Shown here in pieces: positions 43,814 to 51,996 of a stretch of DNA of 56,027 bases; position 1 is the first letter of the stretch; each line of letters opens with the position of its first letter. A model generated the notes under the pieces. It searched no databases. It was not told the origin of the DNA and saw nothing but the letters and a program-made list of their open reading frames with translations. The stretch comes from Armatimonadota bacterium (lineage in GTDB: Bacteria; Armatimonadota; Fimbriimonadia; Fimbriimonadales; Fimbriimonadaceae): NCBI GenBank assembly GCA_025360125.1, contig JANYCU010000032.1, forward strand, positions 1 to 56,027, read 5' to 3'. A program made the translations under genes and the position numbers.

Positions 43814-44962
43814 CTACTTGATCGCGTAGAGTTTGTAGTCGTTCGAACCTATGTAAACGGTTCCGTCGGCGGCAATGGCAGGCGAAGCATAAATGCTTTG
43901 ACCGGTCAAGAATGTCCATTTTCCGGTTCCGTTAGGATTCACCGCATGGAGCTTTCGGTCGTTCGAACCGACATAGATGGTTCCATCTGCACCAATGGCA
44001 GGCGACGAGTTAACGACGTCTCCGGTCGAATACGTCCACTTAAGGTTTCCGTTTGGATAGAGGGCATATAATTTGGCGTCAGTACTGCCAAAGTAAATGG
44101 TTCCGTCGGTCCCAATGGCCGCAAATCCACGGCATCCTCCGAGCCCACCATGGGTCCATTTCGCGTTGCCGTCGGGGTTAAAAGCGGTAAAGTTGCCGTT
44201 GTTCGATCCAATATAGATCGTGCCGTCTGGGGCAACCGAAGGCGAAGATTCGTTGCTGCCGCCGATGTTAACCGACCATTTTGGAGTCCCGTCTGGATTG
44301 ACCGCATACATTTTGCCATCGGTCGATACGACATAAACGGTTCCATCCGGAGCTAATGCCGGCGACGAGAGGATAATTCCTCCGGTCGCGACTGACCACT
44401 TCAAGGTGCCATCATCGTTGATCGCGTAAAGCTTTGAATCGCCTGAACCAATATAAATGACCCCGTTATAGTCGATCGCAGGTGAAGAGATGACTTCGCC
44501 GCCAGTAACAAACGGTGACGCCCATTTTGGCGTCCCATTTGAATTGATGGCGTAAACATTGTGGTTATTCGAGCCCACCACAATTGAATTATCAGGCGCA
44601 ATTGCTGGTGATGAATGAACGAATCCCGTTCCCATAAAGTTAGTGGCCCACTTCATGGTTCCGTTTGGTCGGACCGCATAGATTTTTCCGTCGAATGAAG
44701 GCAGGTAAACCGTGCCGTCACCGGCGATTGCCACCGATCCCTGAATTGCCGTACTGGTCAGAAATGGGGAACTCCATTTGGCCGCTCCGACTGCACCTTG
44801 GCCAATCCCCCGTCCCGAGTGGAATGGGTTGCTTCCGAATGTCAACCATTCTGGTTGGGGAGCGTCCTTCGGAACTCCTGCTCCACCACAGCCAATGGCA
44901 GTTATGAGAGTAATCGGGAGCAAAGCTCCAATTGCGATTTTGTTAATTGTCTTGATCTTCAT
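43814..44962 (-). CDS. PQQ-type beta-propeller lipoprotein
   Basis: 382 aa from the ATG at 44962, preceded by a GAGGAAAAA ribosome site; an upstream extension would run into the repeated promoter. The signal ends ITLITAIGC, a lipobox. The mature chain is about eight repeats of ~42 residues with the pattern NPDGTxKWSxxxGGxxxSSPAxAxDGTIYVGSxDxKLYA, a PQQ_2-like propeller, and the DNA itself is visibly repetitive. Such propellers are scaffolds for protein interactions in the envelope; no quinoprotein active site is seen. It is the third unit of the SARP-type operator array and differs in fold subtype from the two NHL units. Confidence 0.88.
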   Translation of the reverse strand: MKIKTINKIAIGALLPITLITAIGCGGAGVPKDAPQPEWLTFGSNPFHSGRGIGQGAVGAAKWSSPFLTSTAIQGSVAIAGDGTVYLPSFDGKIYAVRPNGTMKWATNFMGTGFVHSSPAIAPDNSIVVGSNNHNVYAINSNGTPKWASPFVTGGEVISSPAIDYNGVIYIGSGDSKLYAINDDGTLKWSVATGGIILSSPALAPDGTVYVVSTDGKMYAVNPDGTPKWSVNIGGSNESSPSVAPDGTIYIGSNNGNFTAFNPDGNAKWTHGGLGGCRGFAAIGTDGTIYFGSTDAKLYALYPNGNLKWTYSTGDVVNSSPAIGADGTIYVGSNDRKLHAVNPNGTGKWTFLTGQSIYASPAIAADGTVYIGSNDYKLYAIK

Positions 44963-44999
44963 TTTTTCCTCAAGTCGACTCTTTCGAGCTGATGAGAAG

Positions 45000-45041
45000 A
45001 ATTTACGACCGCATCGCAACACGGTCGTAACACCATCGCAA
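45000..45041 (-). promoter_or_regulatory. SARP-type operator/promoter, unit 3
   Basis: Reading the minus strand: TTGCGATGGTG, TTACGACCGTG and TTGCGATGCGG are three 11-bp direct repeats in a row (45041-45009), then TCG and TAAATT as -10 (45005-45000). Compared with units 1 and 2 several bases have changed, but the 11-bp phase and the distance to the -10 are the same. Confidence 0.7.
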
Positions 45042-45044
45042 TAC

Positions 45045-45078
45045 AAAAAGAGAGCGTGAATTTCACGCTCTCTTTCTT
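45045..45078 (-). terminator. Terminator of the NHL gene at 45096
   Basis: A stem of about 12 bp (AGAGAGCGTGAA / TTCACGCTCTCT) begins 18 nt after the stop and ends in TTTTTG on the minus strand, touching the operator of the next unit. Confidence 0.85.
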
Positions 45079-45095
45079 AAAAGGCAAAACCAATT

Positions 45096-46040
45096 CTATT
45101 CATGAACCGAGACATCTACCACTCCACGGAACTGGCCAGCTCCAATACCATGGCTGCCAAACGTCGTCCATCCGGCTCCAGCCATATCGTCGATTCTACA
45201 GACCCGATAGTTCCCTGCGTCTGCAATGAAAATATGTCCGGAGCTGTCGGTAGTGACGGCAAATGGTTGGTCGAGTTGACCAGCACCAGTACCCGGCGAC
45301 CCAAAGGTAGTCCATCCATCTCCGCCAATATTTCCCATGCGAACAATTCGACTATTGCCAATATCGGCTAGATAGATAGTTAGGTTGGGGGAGACATAGA
45401 CGTCATTGAGCCCTTGAAATTGATAAGTCCCTGTTCCAGTTGATCCCATTGAAGCGGGCAACGGATCGGTCATGGATCCAAAACGAAACAATCGGTTAGA
45501 TGACTTCATCGTAATATACATCGTGTCTGCCGAGTCAACCGCAATCGATGAGGGAGCATCCGTTGGGTTATTGGCCCAAGGAATCATGTCGAGGACGGTC
45601 CAATTCGTTCCAGTCAGGTCGTCAATTCTAACGATTCGCCGGTTACTGAAGTCGGCGACGTAGATCCGCCCAACTGAATCAAACGCAATTTTCGTTATGG
45701 TGCTGAATTGGTTGACGCCGGAACCGAACGTCCCAAATACCTGACGGTTCGGTGAGCCAGGCGACGGCACCATGATGATTTGGCCATTGTTTGTTCCAAT
45801 GTACAATCTTCCTAGTTTGTCGAATGCCTGGCAATAAGTATAAGCATTTGTCGTTTCTTCCTTTTCGTTCGCACCGTTGATGTTCGTAAAGTACTTGACA
45901 GAACTGCCGTCATAGGTTGAGACATACATGCCTTTCGGGAATGCCGACGAATTTTGGGCGCCGCCGGATCCGCCGCAACCTGCTAATAGGGCAATGGCGA
46001 GGGCAAGGGCGACGAGTTTGGTTGATTTGTTGATCTTCAT
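45096..46040 (-). CDS. NHL-repeat beta-propeller lipoprotein
   Basis: 314 aa. A lipoprotein signal (KLVALALAIALLAGC) is followed by an NHL propeller with blades such as YCQAFDKLGRLYIGTNNGQI, IAFDSVGRIYVADFSNRRIV and VTTDSSGHIFIADAGNYRVC. It is a clear paralogue of the protein at 46212-47138, with shared CQAFDKLGRLYIGT, FGSMTD/FNSMTD and GAGWTTFGSHG/GTGWVMFGSHG. NHL propellers usually bind proteins, RNA or glycans; on a lipoprotein an envelope binding role is likely. The ribosome site GAGGAAAAA is the same as in the two neighbour units. Confidence 0.85.
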   Translation of the reverse strand: MKINKSTKLVALALAIALLAGCGGSGGAQNSSAFPKGMYVSTYDGSSVKYFTNINGANEKEETTNAYTYCQAFDKLGRLYIGTNNGQIIMVPSPGSPNRQVFGTFGSGVNQFSTITKIAFDSVGRIYVADFSNRRIVRIDDLTGTNWTVLDMIPWANNPTDAPSSIAVDSADTMYITMKSSNRLFRFGSMTDPLPASMGSTGTGTYQFQGLNDVYVSPNLTIYLADIGNSRIVRMGNIGGDGWTTFGSPGTGAGQLDQPFAVTTDSSGHIFIADAGNYRVCRIDDMAGAGWTTFGSHGIGAGQFRGVVDVSVHE

Positions 46041-46078
46041 TTTTTCCTCAAGTCGGCTCTTTCGAGCTGATTGAGAAG

Positions 46079-46120
46079 AATTTACGACCCTATCGCAACA
46101 CAGTCATAACACTATCGCAA
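46079..46120 (-). promoter_or_regulatory. SARP-type operator/promoter, unit 2
   Basis: Minus strand: TTGCGATAGTG, TTATGACTGTG, TTGCGATAGGG (46120-46088), then TCG and TAAATT (-10, 46084-46079). The repeats are identical to unit 1. A GCTC-GAAA-GAGC hairpin lies at 46056-46067 in the leader. Confidence 0.75.
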
Positions 46121-46123
46121 TAC

Positions 46124-46152
46124 AAAAAAAGAGCGTGAAAATCACGCTCTTT
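46124..46152 (-). terminator. Terminator of the NHL gene at 46212
   Basis: An 11-bp stem AAAGAGCGTGA / TCACGCTCTTT with loop AAA, continuing in a T-run on the minus strand that touches the operator of unit 2. Confidence 0.85.
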
Positions 46153-46211
46153 CGTTCTGATCGGCCAAATCTCTGGGGGCTGCATGCAACCCCCTTGAGG
46201 ATTGGTCCAGA

Positions 46212-47138
46212 TCAATGAACCAAAATGTTTTGCGGGATCATGAATTGTCCCGTCCCGGTGCCGTGACTACCAAACATCACCCAGCCAGTGCCGACCATAT
46301 CATCCAATTGGCAAAGGCGGGAATTACCCGCGTCCATAACGAAAATTTTCCCAGAGTTGTCAGTAGTGACGCTTGAGGGTCGAAAGAATTGGTTGACTCC
46401 ATTCCCAATCACGCCAAATGAAATCCAACCGGCACCAGACATATCATTAAGGCGAACAATTCGGTCATTGTCTTGGTCAACGATATAGATCTTTCCATCA
46501 GAGCCGATGTGAACGTCCGATGGTTCTTTGAATTTTCCGACCGTACTTCCGACGCTTCCGTACGAGACTGGAGAGGAGTCGGTCATGGAGTTAAATCTTA
46601 ATATCCTGCCTGCACTTCGCGCAACCACGTAGATTCGGTTAGATGAGTCCAAGGCAATAGAAACCGGGCCGTCGGTCGCGTCGATCGTGAAGGGGGTTAA
46701 ATCCATTTCGATCATGTTCTTGCCAGTGACGTCATCGGCCCGAATCACCTTTCGACCTGAAAGGTCGGCAACATAGATCTTATTATCAGAATCGAAGGCA
46801 ATTTTGATGTAATAGCCGCCGGAAATTGGCATCGTCTCGAAATTCACTGCATTTGGCGATGGAATCATCATAACTTTGCCACCCCACGTTCCTATGTAAA
46901 GTCTTCCGAGCTTGTCAAAGGCTTGGCAAAGTGGTTTGTCTGGGGAAAAGTCCCTTACACCTTCGTTTGCGCCAGTCATGTCGCTGAAATACTTCGTGAC
47001 TTGAGCTCCATAGTCAGCGACATAGAGCCCGTGTTCAAACTGGGGGGTGGGTTGTGTAGCAACGGATCCGCCGCACCCAGCCAAAATGGCAACTGAAAGG
47101 GCTCCGATGACGAATAGGTTTGTTTTTTTGATCTTCAT
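46212..47138 (-). CDS. NHL-repeat beta-propeller lipoprotein (paralogue)
   Basis: 308 aa. The signal LFVIGALSVAILAGC gives a lipobox, followed by an NHL propeller (LCQAFDKLGRLYIGTWGGKV, IAFDSDNKIYVADLSGRKVI, VTTDNSGKIFVMDAGNSRLC). It matches the protein at 45096-46040 along its whole length, so the two arose by tandem duplication that also copied the promoter and leader. It is the unit closest to the SARP-like regulator, starting about 90 nt beyond the regulator's stop with no terminator in between, so some transcripts may read from the regulator gene into it. Confidence 0.85.
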   Translation of the reverse strand: MKIKKTNLFVIGALSVAILAGCGGSVATQPTPQFEHGLYVADYGAQVTKYFSDMTGANEGVRDFSPDKPLCQAFDKLGRLYIGTWGGKVMMIPSPNAVNFETMPISGGYYIKIAFDSDNKIYVADLSGRKVIRADDVTGKNMIEMDLTPFTIDATDGPVSIALDSSNRIYVVARSAGRILRFNSMTDSSPVSYGSVGSTVGKFKEPSDVHIGSDGKIYIVDQDNDRIVRLNDMSGAGWISFGVIGNGVNQFFRPSSVTTDNSGKIFVMDAGNSRLCQLDDMVGTGWVMFGSHGTGTGQFMIPQNILVH

Positions 47139-47175
47139 TTTTCCTCAAGTCGGCTCTTTCGAGCTGATTGAGGAA

Positions 47176-47217
47176 AATTTACGACCCTATCGCAACACAG
47201 TCATAACACTATCGCAA
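47176..47217 (-). promoter_or_regulatory. SARP-type operator/promoter, unit 1
   Basis: Minus strand: TTGCGATAGTG (47217-47207), TTATGACTGTG (47206-47196), TTGCGATAGGG (47195-47185), then TCG and TAAATT as -10 (47181-47176). Repeats one and three are 22 bp apart, two helical turns, and the last TTGCGAT heptamer ends 7 nt before the -10; both fit SARP-class sites. A GCTC-GAAA-GAGC leader hairpin is at 47153-47164. Confidence 0.75.
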
Positions 47218-47229
47218 TACAAAACAAAT

Positions 47230-49959
47230 TTATAAAAGTCGCATTACGAGGGCCCGGGCTTGGGCAATTGCAAAGGCATCCGTCCATGATTCACCTTCGA
47301 TCGCGAGCGGACCAAAGTCTGAGGTCAATTCTTCTGAAAAGGTCCTCAGAGACTCGTTGTAAAGCGCCATAATCGGTTCCGCCAAATTGGGTCCCAGCCT
47401 CTGGCGGCGAGATCGCTCGTACCCAATTAATCCCGCGCAGACCTCGGCGTCCGAATGGCAAAGCTCGCCGTGTGCAACAACGGTAATCAAAGCCCAGATA
47501 CAACTGGTGGCGACAAATACGCTTTGACAAACGTAATTGCTCTCGAATAGGACTTGAAAATAGGGGAGTGCCTCTGTCGCCTTCCCTACCCAGATACTGC
47601 TATTCGAGAAGTGAAGGGTTGCCCAGACCAACTCTCGTTCTAAGTTTGCGCCAGTGCTTAACTCAATAAGTGCCCTGAAGATGTCTCTTGCTTCCTCATA
47701 GCGCTTAATAAGGGCGAGAACCTGCCCTGTTCCTAACATACAGACGAGGTTCGTATTGGCACGAGGCGCAGGATCGGAAACGACGTTTGCCAACTCAAGC
47801 GCACGCTCGGCGCAGTCGGTACGTTCCCCTACGCAGATAAGTGGAAGCAATTGGTTCAACAAAAACTGCTGAGTAAATCCGTCAGTGGATCGAGAAATCA
47901 CTTCGAATAGGCTCGAAATGTGCTCATCGACCTCTTGTTTTGATCCAAAGTTGAGAGTTGCATGGGCCGAGAAACCGAGCATCAAATCCTGATCGTTGCT
48001 CGAAATGGCCCCGGAAGCCGAGAGTACTTTAACAATTCGGGCCCATTCGACAAGAACGCCGGAAGCTTCGGCCAGAATCCATGTTCTCATTAAGAATTCG
48101 AAGCCATGGACACTAAGCTCTTCAAAATCCGCGCAGGACTGAAATGCGAGCCGAATATTGGAAAGGTCGACCTTAAAGTGAGAGATCGCTTCGGACACTC
48201 CTTGGAATCTGTCCCTGAACCCCAGAATTTCTTGATAATAATGATGGAAATGGCTCTTTCTGAGCTCGATTGATAGCTGTTCATCCACCCTCTCCAAGCA
48301 GTACTCCTTGACGATTGGAAAAAGCGAGAAGCGGCGCGGAGTGGTACCAGACTGTGGTCGAACCACCGCTAGGCGACATAACTCTTCAACCAACGTCCCC
48401 GCGGTTTTAACTTTTGTAACCGGGCCAACATCATCGATAGTCCATGATCCGGGAAAAACGGTCAAGCGAACGAGGAGCTCTTGGGCGGTAACGCTGAGGT
48501 GGTCAAAACTCCAACGGATCGTTTCTCTGAGTGATAAGTGCCGAGCGGGCAGGTTCAGTTTTTCGTTAGCCAACCCAACTACACTTCCCTCAAGGCTCTC
48601 CCTCAGCTCTCGGGCCGAAAGATATGACATTTGCGAAACGGCCAATTCGATTGCGAGCGGGATGCCATCGAGCAGAGTTGCGAGTCGCGACAACTCCGCA
48701 ATTTCAGTGTCGTCCGGAGCATATGCATGATCAAAACTTCGAATTCGATGCATTAAAAGTTGAACCGACGGGCACTCCACTATCTGAGCCGACGAAGATT
48801 CTGCCGGTATTTCGAGCGGGCGAAGGGCCAACTCTTGTTCGCCATGAATGCCAAGCCTTACCCGAGATGTGGCGATGATCCAAATATTCTTGCTTCCACT
48901 CACCATCGACCGAATGAGTTCAGATATGTCCGGCAACAAATGCTCGCAGTTGTCGAGCACCAGCAAAGTAGGTTCGGCATCAAAAGTCGGTCCCAATACT
49001 TTGCCAAGATCGATCCCTGGAGCAATGACTACTTCCAACGTCTGAGACAAAGTGCTCTTGAACTGCTCAGCCGATTTCAAATCAGCCAAACCAATAAGCA
49101 AACATCGCTGGAATTCGTTGGCCGGAACCCGCATCGCATATTCGGAAACCAGCCGAGTTTTGCCCGAACCACCCGGTCCTGTGATCGAGAGCAATCTTGT
49201 CGGTTTGTCTCGGCCAATCATCGAATCAAGATATTCAAGCTCCTTTTGGCGACCATGAAAACTGTCGATCGGTCGACCGAGCGAAATCCAAACTTGGGGC
49301 TCGGCAGATTCTCGCTCTTCAATGGGCTGTTCAAAGGTGGTTTGATCACGCCATGCTCGGCTGGGTTTCAATCCCAATGACTTTTGAAGCCTTTGTTCAA
49401 AGTCGATTTTGAGTGCAACTGATTCGGCATCTCGCGCTAATTGTCGAAGTGCATTGAATTTGCAAAGATGCAGTGACTCGTCGAGCGCCCCGAACCTAAT
49501 GCCAATATCCGCGACGACTATTGCCCGCGCAAAGTCCTTGGCAATGATGGCGACCTCACATTTTGCGATACTTAACGAGAGTAATTCGGTTGTGATGCCC
49601 AGCCGGATACTGTGGATCCATTCCTCCGTAAAACCCTCCGCAAATGGTTGGGTTGCTATCACGGCGGCGCTTTCTAGGCTGGCGAAGTCGTCCTCAGCTT
49701 TTATTCGAAGCATCAGTTCTGACAACTCAGTGAGGTCGATCAAGCAATCCGACGTCTGAATTTGGATGGTCAGGCGATTGACGTTGAGAGGAGGTTCTCC
49801 GCCGGCATCCCGAAAATGCTTGTTTAGCAGAGCGAGCACTTGTCGAAAGCAATCGCGGGCGATCTCGATGTACTCGCCCGGCCAAAGGCTTTCGGCGATC
49901 GCGTCGCGCGAATGGACCTTGTTCGGCTGCGAAGCAAGGATCAGAAGGAGCTGGGCCAC
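47230..49959 (-). CDS. SARP/AfsR-like transcriptional regulator with BTAD, ATPase and helical-repeat domains
   Basis: At least 909 aa. A winged helix plus BTAD domain covers ~1-200. A STAND/NB-ARC ATPase follows with Walker A GPGGSGKT at 261-268 and Walker B TLLVLDNCEHLL, then TPR-like helices to the end. The first canonical start in frame is the GTG at 49959, but the upstream frame still reads like the missing first part of the domain: WRIQLLGDPRVEFYGRP then TGPFKTKR (50034-49960). No ATG, GTG or TTG occurs in that frame back to the stop at 50140. The true start is therefore non-canonical, or the gene is damaged. It most likely activates the three propeller-lipoprotein units directly downstream, whose promoters carry 11-bp-phased repeats. 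Confidence 0.88.
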   Translation of the reverse strand: MAQLLLILASQPNKVHSRDAIAESLWPGEYIEIARDCFRQVLALLNKHFRDAGGEPPLNVNRLTIQIQTSDCLIDLTELSELMLRIKAEDDFASLESAAVIATQPFAEGFTEEWIHSIRLGITTELLSLSIAKCEVAIIAKDFARAIVVADIGIRFGALDESLHLCKFNALRQLARDAESVALKIDFEQRLQKSLGLKPSRAWRDQTTFEQPIEERESAEPQVWISLGRPIDSFHGRQKELEYLDSMIGRDKPTRLLSITGPGGSGKTRLVSEYAMRVPANEFQRCLLIGLADLKSAEQFKSTLSQTLEVVIAPGIDLGKVLGPTFDAEPTLLVLDNCEHLLPDISELIRSMVSGSKNIWIIATSRVRLGIHGEQELALRPLEIPAESSSAQIVECPSVQLLMHRIRSFDHAYAPDDTEIAELSRLATLLDGIPLAIELAVSQMSYLSARELRESLEGSVVGLANEKLNLPARHLSLRETIRWSFDHLSVTAQELLVRLTVFPGSWTIDDVGPVTKVKTAGTLVEELCRLAVVRPQSGTTPRRFSLFPIVKEYCLERVDEQLSIELRKSHFHHYYQEILGFRDRFQGVSEAISHFKVDLSNIRLAFQSCADFEELSVHGFEFLMRTWILAEASGVLVEWARIVKVLSASGAISSNDQDLMLGFSAHATLNFGSKQEVDEHISSLFEVISRSTDGFTQQFLLNQLLPLICVGERTDCAERALELANVVSDPAPRANTNLVCMLGTGQVLALIKRYEEARDIFRALIELSTGANLERELVWATLHFSNSSIWVGKATEALPYFQVLFESNYVCQSVFVATSCIWALITVVAHGELCHSDAEVCAGLIGYERSRRQRLGPNLAEPIMALYNESLRTFSEELTSDFGPLAIEGESWTDAFAIAQARALVMRLL

Positions 49960-50117
49960 TCGCTTGGTCTTGAATGGTCCGGTTGGCCGACCATAAAACT
50001 CAACCCTTGGGTCACCAAGAAGCTGAATCCTCCACGGGACCTGAGAGTGTTCTTGAGCCTGAGCAACTTGACCTTTGATCTTAGGCCAGTTTACTTGCCA
50101 AAGATAAGCACCTGTTG

Positions 50118-50145
50118 TTATTCGCTCCGCCCAATCGACTCACCC
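50118..50145. repeat. Dispersed 28-bp repeat, copy 1
   Basis: TTATTCGCTCCGCCCAATCG followed by ACTCACCC is found again at 55822-55849 with three differences. This copy spans the stop codon of the DNA polymerase gene and the region where the SARP-like gene lacks a start; the other lies next to an insertion-sequence end. Confidence 0.55.
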
Positions 50146-51441
50146 ACTAAACGCCTTTCCGCCCCGAAACGTATCCGGAAAGGCGTCGTCGAAGACGTTG
50201 TCGTCTTTTCCTTCTTGAAAGAGTTCGACTTTTTGGAAGGCGATTTTTTCGTCGGCTGTGTGTTTTGCTTTATCGAGACCAGCGAGGACGACTTTGTGTT
50301 TGCCGAATTTTTGGTTGACGGTGTCGATGGCGGAGTTGAAGGCGGAGCGTTCGATGGTGGGGTCAAAGAGGCTTGGGGTTACTTGTTCTGGCTTGAGGAG
50401 TCCAGTGAATCCGACGCCGACCTGAAGAGGCCGCTCGAAGCTCCTTTTTTCCCACATTTCCAGGAATAAGTGGGTCATGGTGACGCTGTCTTGAGTTGGT
50501 GCCAGTGACGTTTGTTCGCCCCAGCTCTTTGACATTCCTTTTACATAGACACTCATGTGGGTGGCCCAGAGTCCGCTCGCACGGAGTCGGGCGGAGGCTT
50601 TGTGAAGGAGTCGGAGGAGGACATCGCGGCATCCTTGCTCGGTGCGAAACTCAGGAGCGAGGACGTGTGAGTGGCTGAGGGATTTATCGGTTTGGTTGTC
50701 GTCGTTGCCGGGTTCGCCTCTCAGTCGATGGTAAAACCGCTCGCCAATGACTCCCCCGAATGCCTGCCTTAGTTTCATCTCGCTTGCGAGGACGAGGTCT
50801 TTTCCGGTGAAGATTCCGGCGGCGTTGAGGCGAATCTTGGTTCGGGTGTTGATGCCACAGAATTCGGTGAGTTTGAGGTCAAATAGTCTCTCGGGCAAGT
50901 CGAAATGTTGGAGGATGACAAGGCCGTCGGGTTTCATCATGTCGGTGGCGAGCTTGGCGAGAAAGTGATTTGGGGCGACGCCGACGGACGAGGTGATGCA
51001 TTCGCCGACTTGCTCGAGGACGGCTTTTTTCATCTTGGTGGCCAGCTTGGCAGCGACTTCGGGAACGCCTTCGGTGGCGAGGAGGCAGAAGCGCATTTCG
51101 TCGATGCTACAGACTTTATCGATGGGGAGGACGCTTTCGCAGGCGACTTTTACCTTTTCGTGGAAGGCGACGTAAGCCGGGTGGTTTCCGGTCATGAGGA
51201 TGATTTCGGGGCATCGCCGCTTGGCTTCGGCGACATTGGTTCCGCATTTGATCCCGAATTTCTTGGCTTCGTAGGAGGCGGCGATGCAACTTGTGGTGTC
51301 GGCCATTGTCGGAATGACGGCGACGGGTTTGCCGCGCAGTTTGGGGTCGAGTTGCTGTTCGACCGACGCGAAGTAGCTGTTGAGATCCAGGAACATTGAT
51401 CTCAGGGGAAGCTTGCGCGGGGGTAGATATTCGTCTACCAT
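50140..51441 (-). CDS. dinB: Y-family DNA polymerase (DinB/Pol IV-like)
   Basis: 433 aa. The metal-binding Asp is D19 in MFLDLNSYFASVEQQ, and D114/E115 are in VCSIDEM, the conserved Y-family SIDE motif. The fingers segment TSCIAASYEAKKFGIKCGTN and the helix-hairpin-helix region LTEFCGINTRTKIRLNAAGI are present, and the little-finger domain extends to ~360. The C-terminal end contains KVELFQEG, possibly a clamp-binding motif of QxxLF type. It carries out translesion synthesis in the cytoplasm. No imuA or dnaE2 neighbour is seen. The promoter appears leaderless and overlaps a GTATAGTATAC palindrome (51444-51454) that could be an SOS-type operator. Confidence 0.9.
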   Translation of the reverse strand: MVDEYLPPRKLPLRSMFLDLNSYFASVEQQLDPKLRGKPVAVIPTMADTTSCIAASYEAKKFGIKCGTNVAEAKRRCPEIILMTGNHPAYVAFHEKVKVACESVLPIDKVCSIDEMRFCLLATEGVPEVAAKLATKMKKAVLEQVGECITSSVGVAPNHFLAKLATDMMKPDGLVILQHFDLPERLFDLKLTEFCGINTRTKIRLNAAGIFTGKDLVLASEMKLRQAFGGVIGERFYHRLRGEPGNDDNQTDKSLSHSHVLAPEFRTEQGCRDVLLRLLHKASARLRASGLWATHMSVYVKGMSKSWGEQTSLAPTQDSVTMTHLFLEMWEKRSFERPLQVGVGFTGLLKPEQVTPSLFDPTIERSAFNSAIDTVNQKFGKHKVVLAGLDKAKHTADEKIAFQKVELFQEGKDDNVFDDAFPDTFRGGKAFSG

Positions 51442-51443
51442 AT

Positions 51444-51454
51444 GTATAGTATAC
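51444..51454 (-). promoter_or_regulatory. Leaderless-type -10 within a palindrome before dinB
   Basis: On the minus strand TATACT (51453-51448) lies exactly 6 nt before the ATG at 51441. The same bases form the perfect palindrome GTATAGTATAC, so a repressor binding here would block the promoter. It does not match the LexA boxes I know from other phyla. Confidence 0.45.
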
Positions 51455-51985
51455 GCGGTTTTGGTTTTGGGCTGTAGGGGGATTTTGATATTTCAGAATG
51501 CGAGGATGCGACTGTAACAGTCGGGGTCGCTCATCACGTTGGGACTAGTTCAAGTATTTTGCCTGAGCGACCATGGACTTGGGACAGCTCTGGCTTTCCA
51601 GGGGTATTCACCTCAATCTGCGCCGGAGGCTTGATCGAGGCTCGACCCCTGGCTAATTTGATATAACCCCTTCGGGGTAGGTTTGTCAGCAGGAAGAAGC
51701 AGCTCGTGCAAAGCCTAGAGATTGAACTTGAATTTAAGCATTTTGAATTGTGTGGACAAGGAGAAGCCGATTGGCGGGGGATCTCGAAGTTTGTAGGTGT
51801 GGTGAATGTCTGCACCCCTTGGGAAACTTCGTTTCCTCTGGTTCGTTCCTCACCGACTCCCCCGGGGGGCGTAGCGTGGTTAAGTTCTTTTTGACGAATG
51901 GCTTCGGCGATTCGGTTTCTCCACACTGCTTCAAATCAACATTCAGGGACGGATGAAGACTGCGCTCTATGGGGTCACAACCTGC
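51455..51985. other. Non-coding region with palindromic elements
   Basis: No convincing gene is seen. There is a hairpin ACCCC-TTC-GGGGT at 51666-51678. From about 51750 to 51936 TGTGGA....GGAGAAGCCGATT at the left is imperfectly inverted at the right end (AATGGCTTCGGCGATTCGGTTTCTCCACA), enclosing GGGAAACTTCGTTTCC. A minus-strand frame of 130 codons over this element has no recognisable domain and is probably not a gene. Confidence 0.5.
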
Positions 51986-51991
51986 TAAGAT
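51986..51991 (+). promoter_or_regulatory. Leaderless-type -10 before the BNR gene
   Basis: TAAGAT 5 nt before the ATG at 51997. Confidence 0.4.
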
Positions 51992-51996
51992 TTGGT

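Noticed and set aside
43814-44960. Tandem DNA repeats as a separate repeat element
   Set aside because: The repetition follows the ~42-residue blades of the PQQ-type propeller and is explained by the protein.
44963-45046. 28-codon N-terminal extension of the PQQ-propeller gene
   Set aside because: It runs through the repeated operator and leader shared with two other genes; the lipoprotein signal starts at 44962 with a ribosome site.
51534-51926. 130-codon minus-strand frame upstream of the BNR gene
   Set aside because: No recognisable domain; it lies on an imperfect inverted repeat with GGGAAACTTCGTTTCC-type palindromes, so the open frame is probably a by-product.
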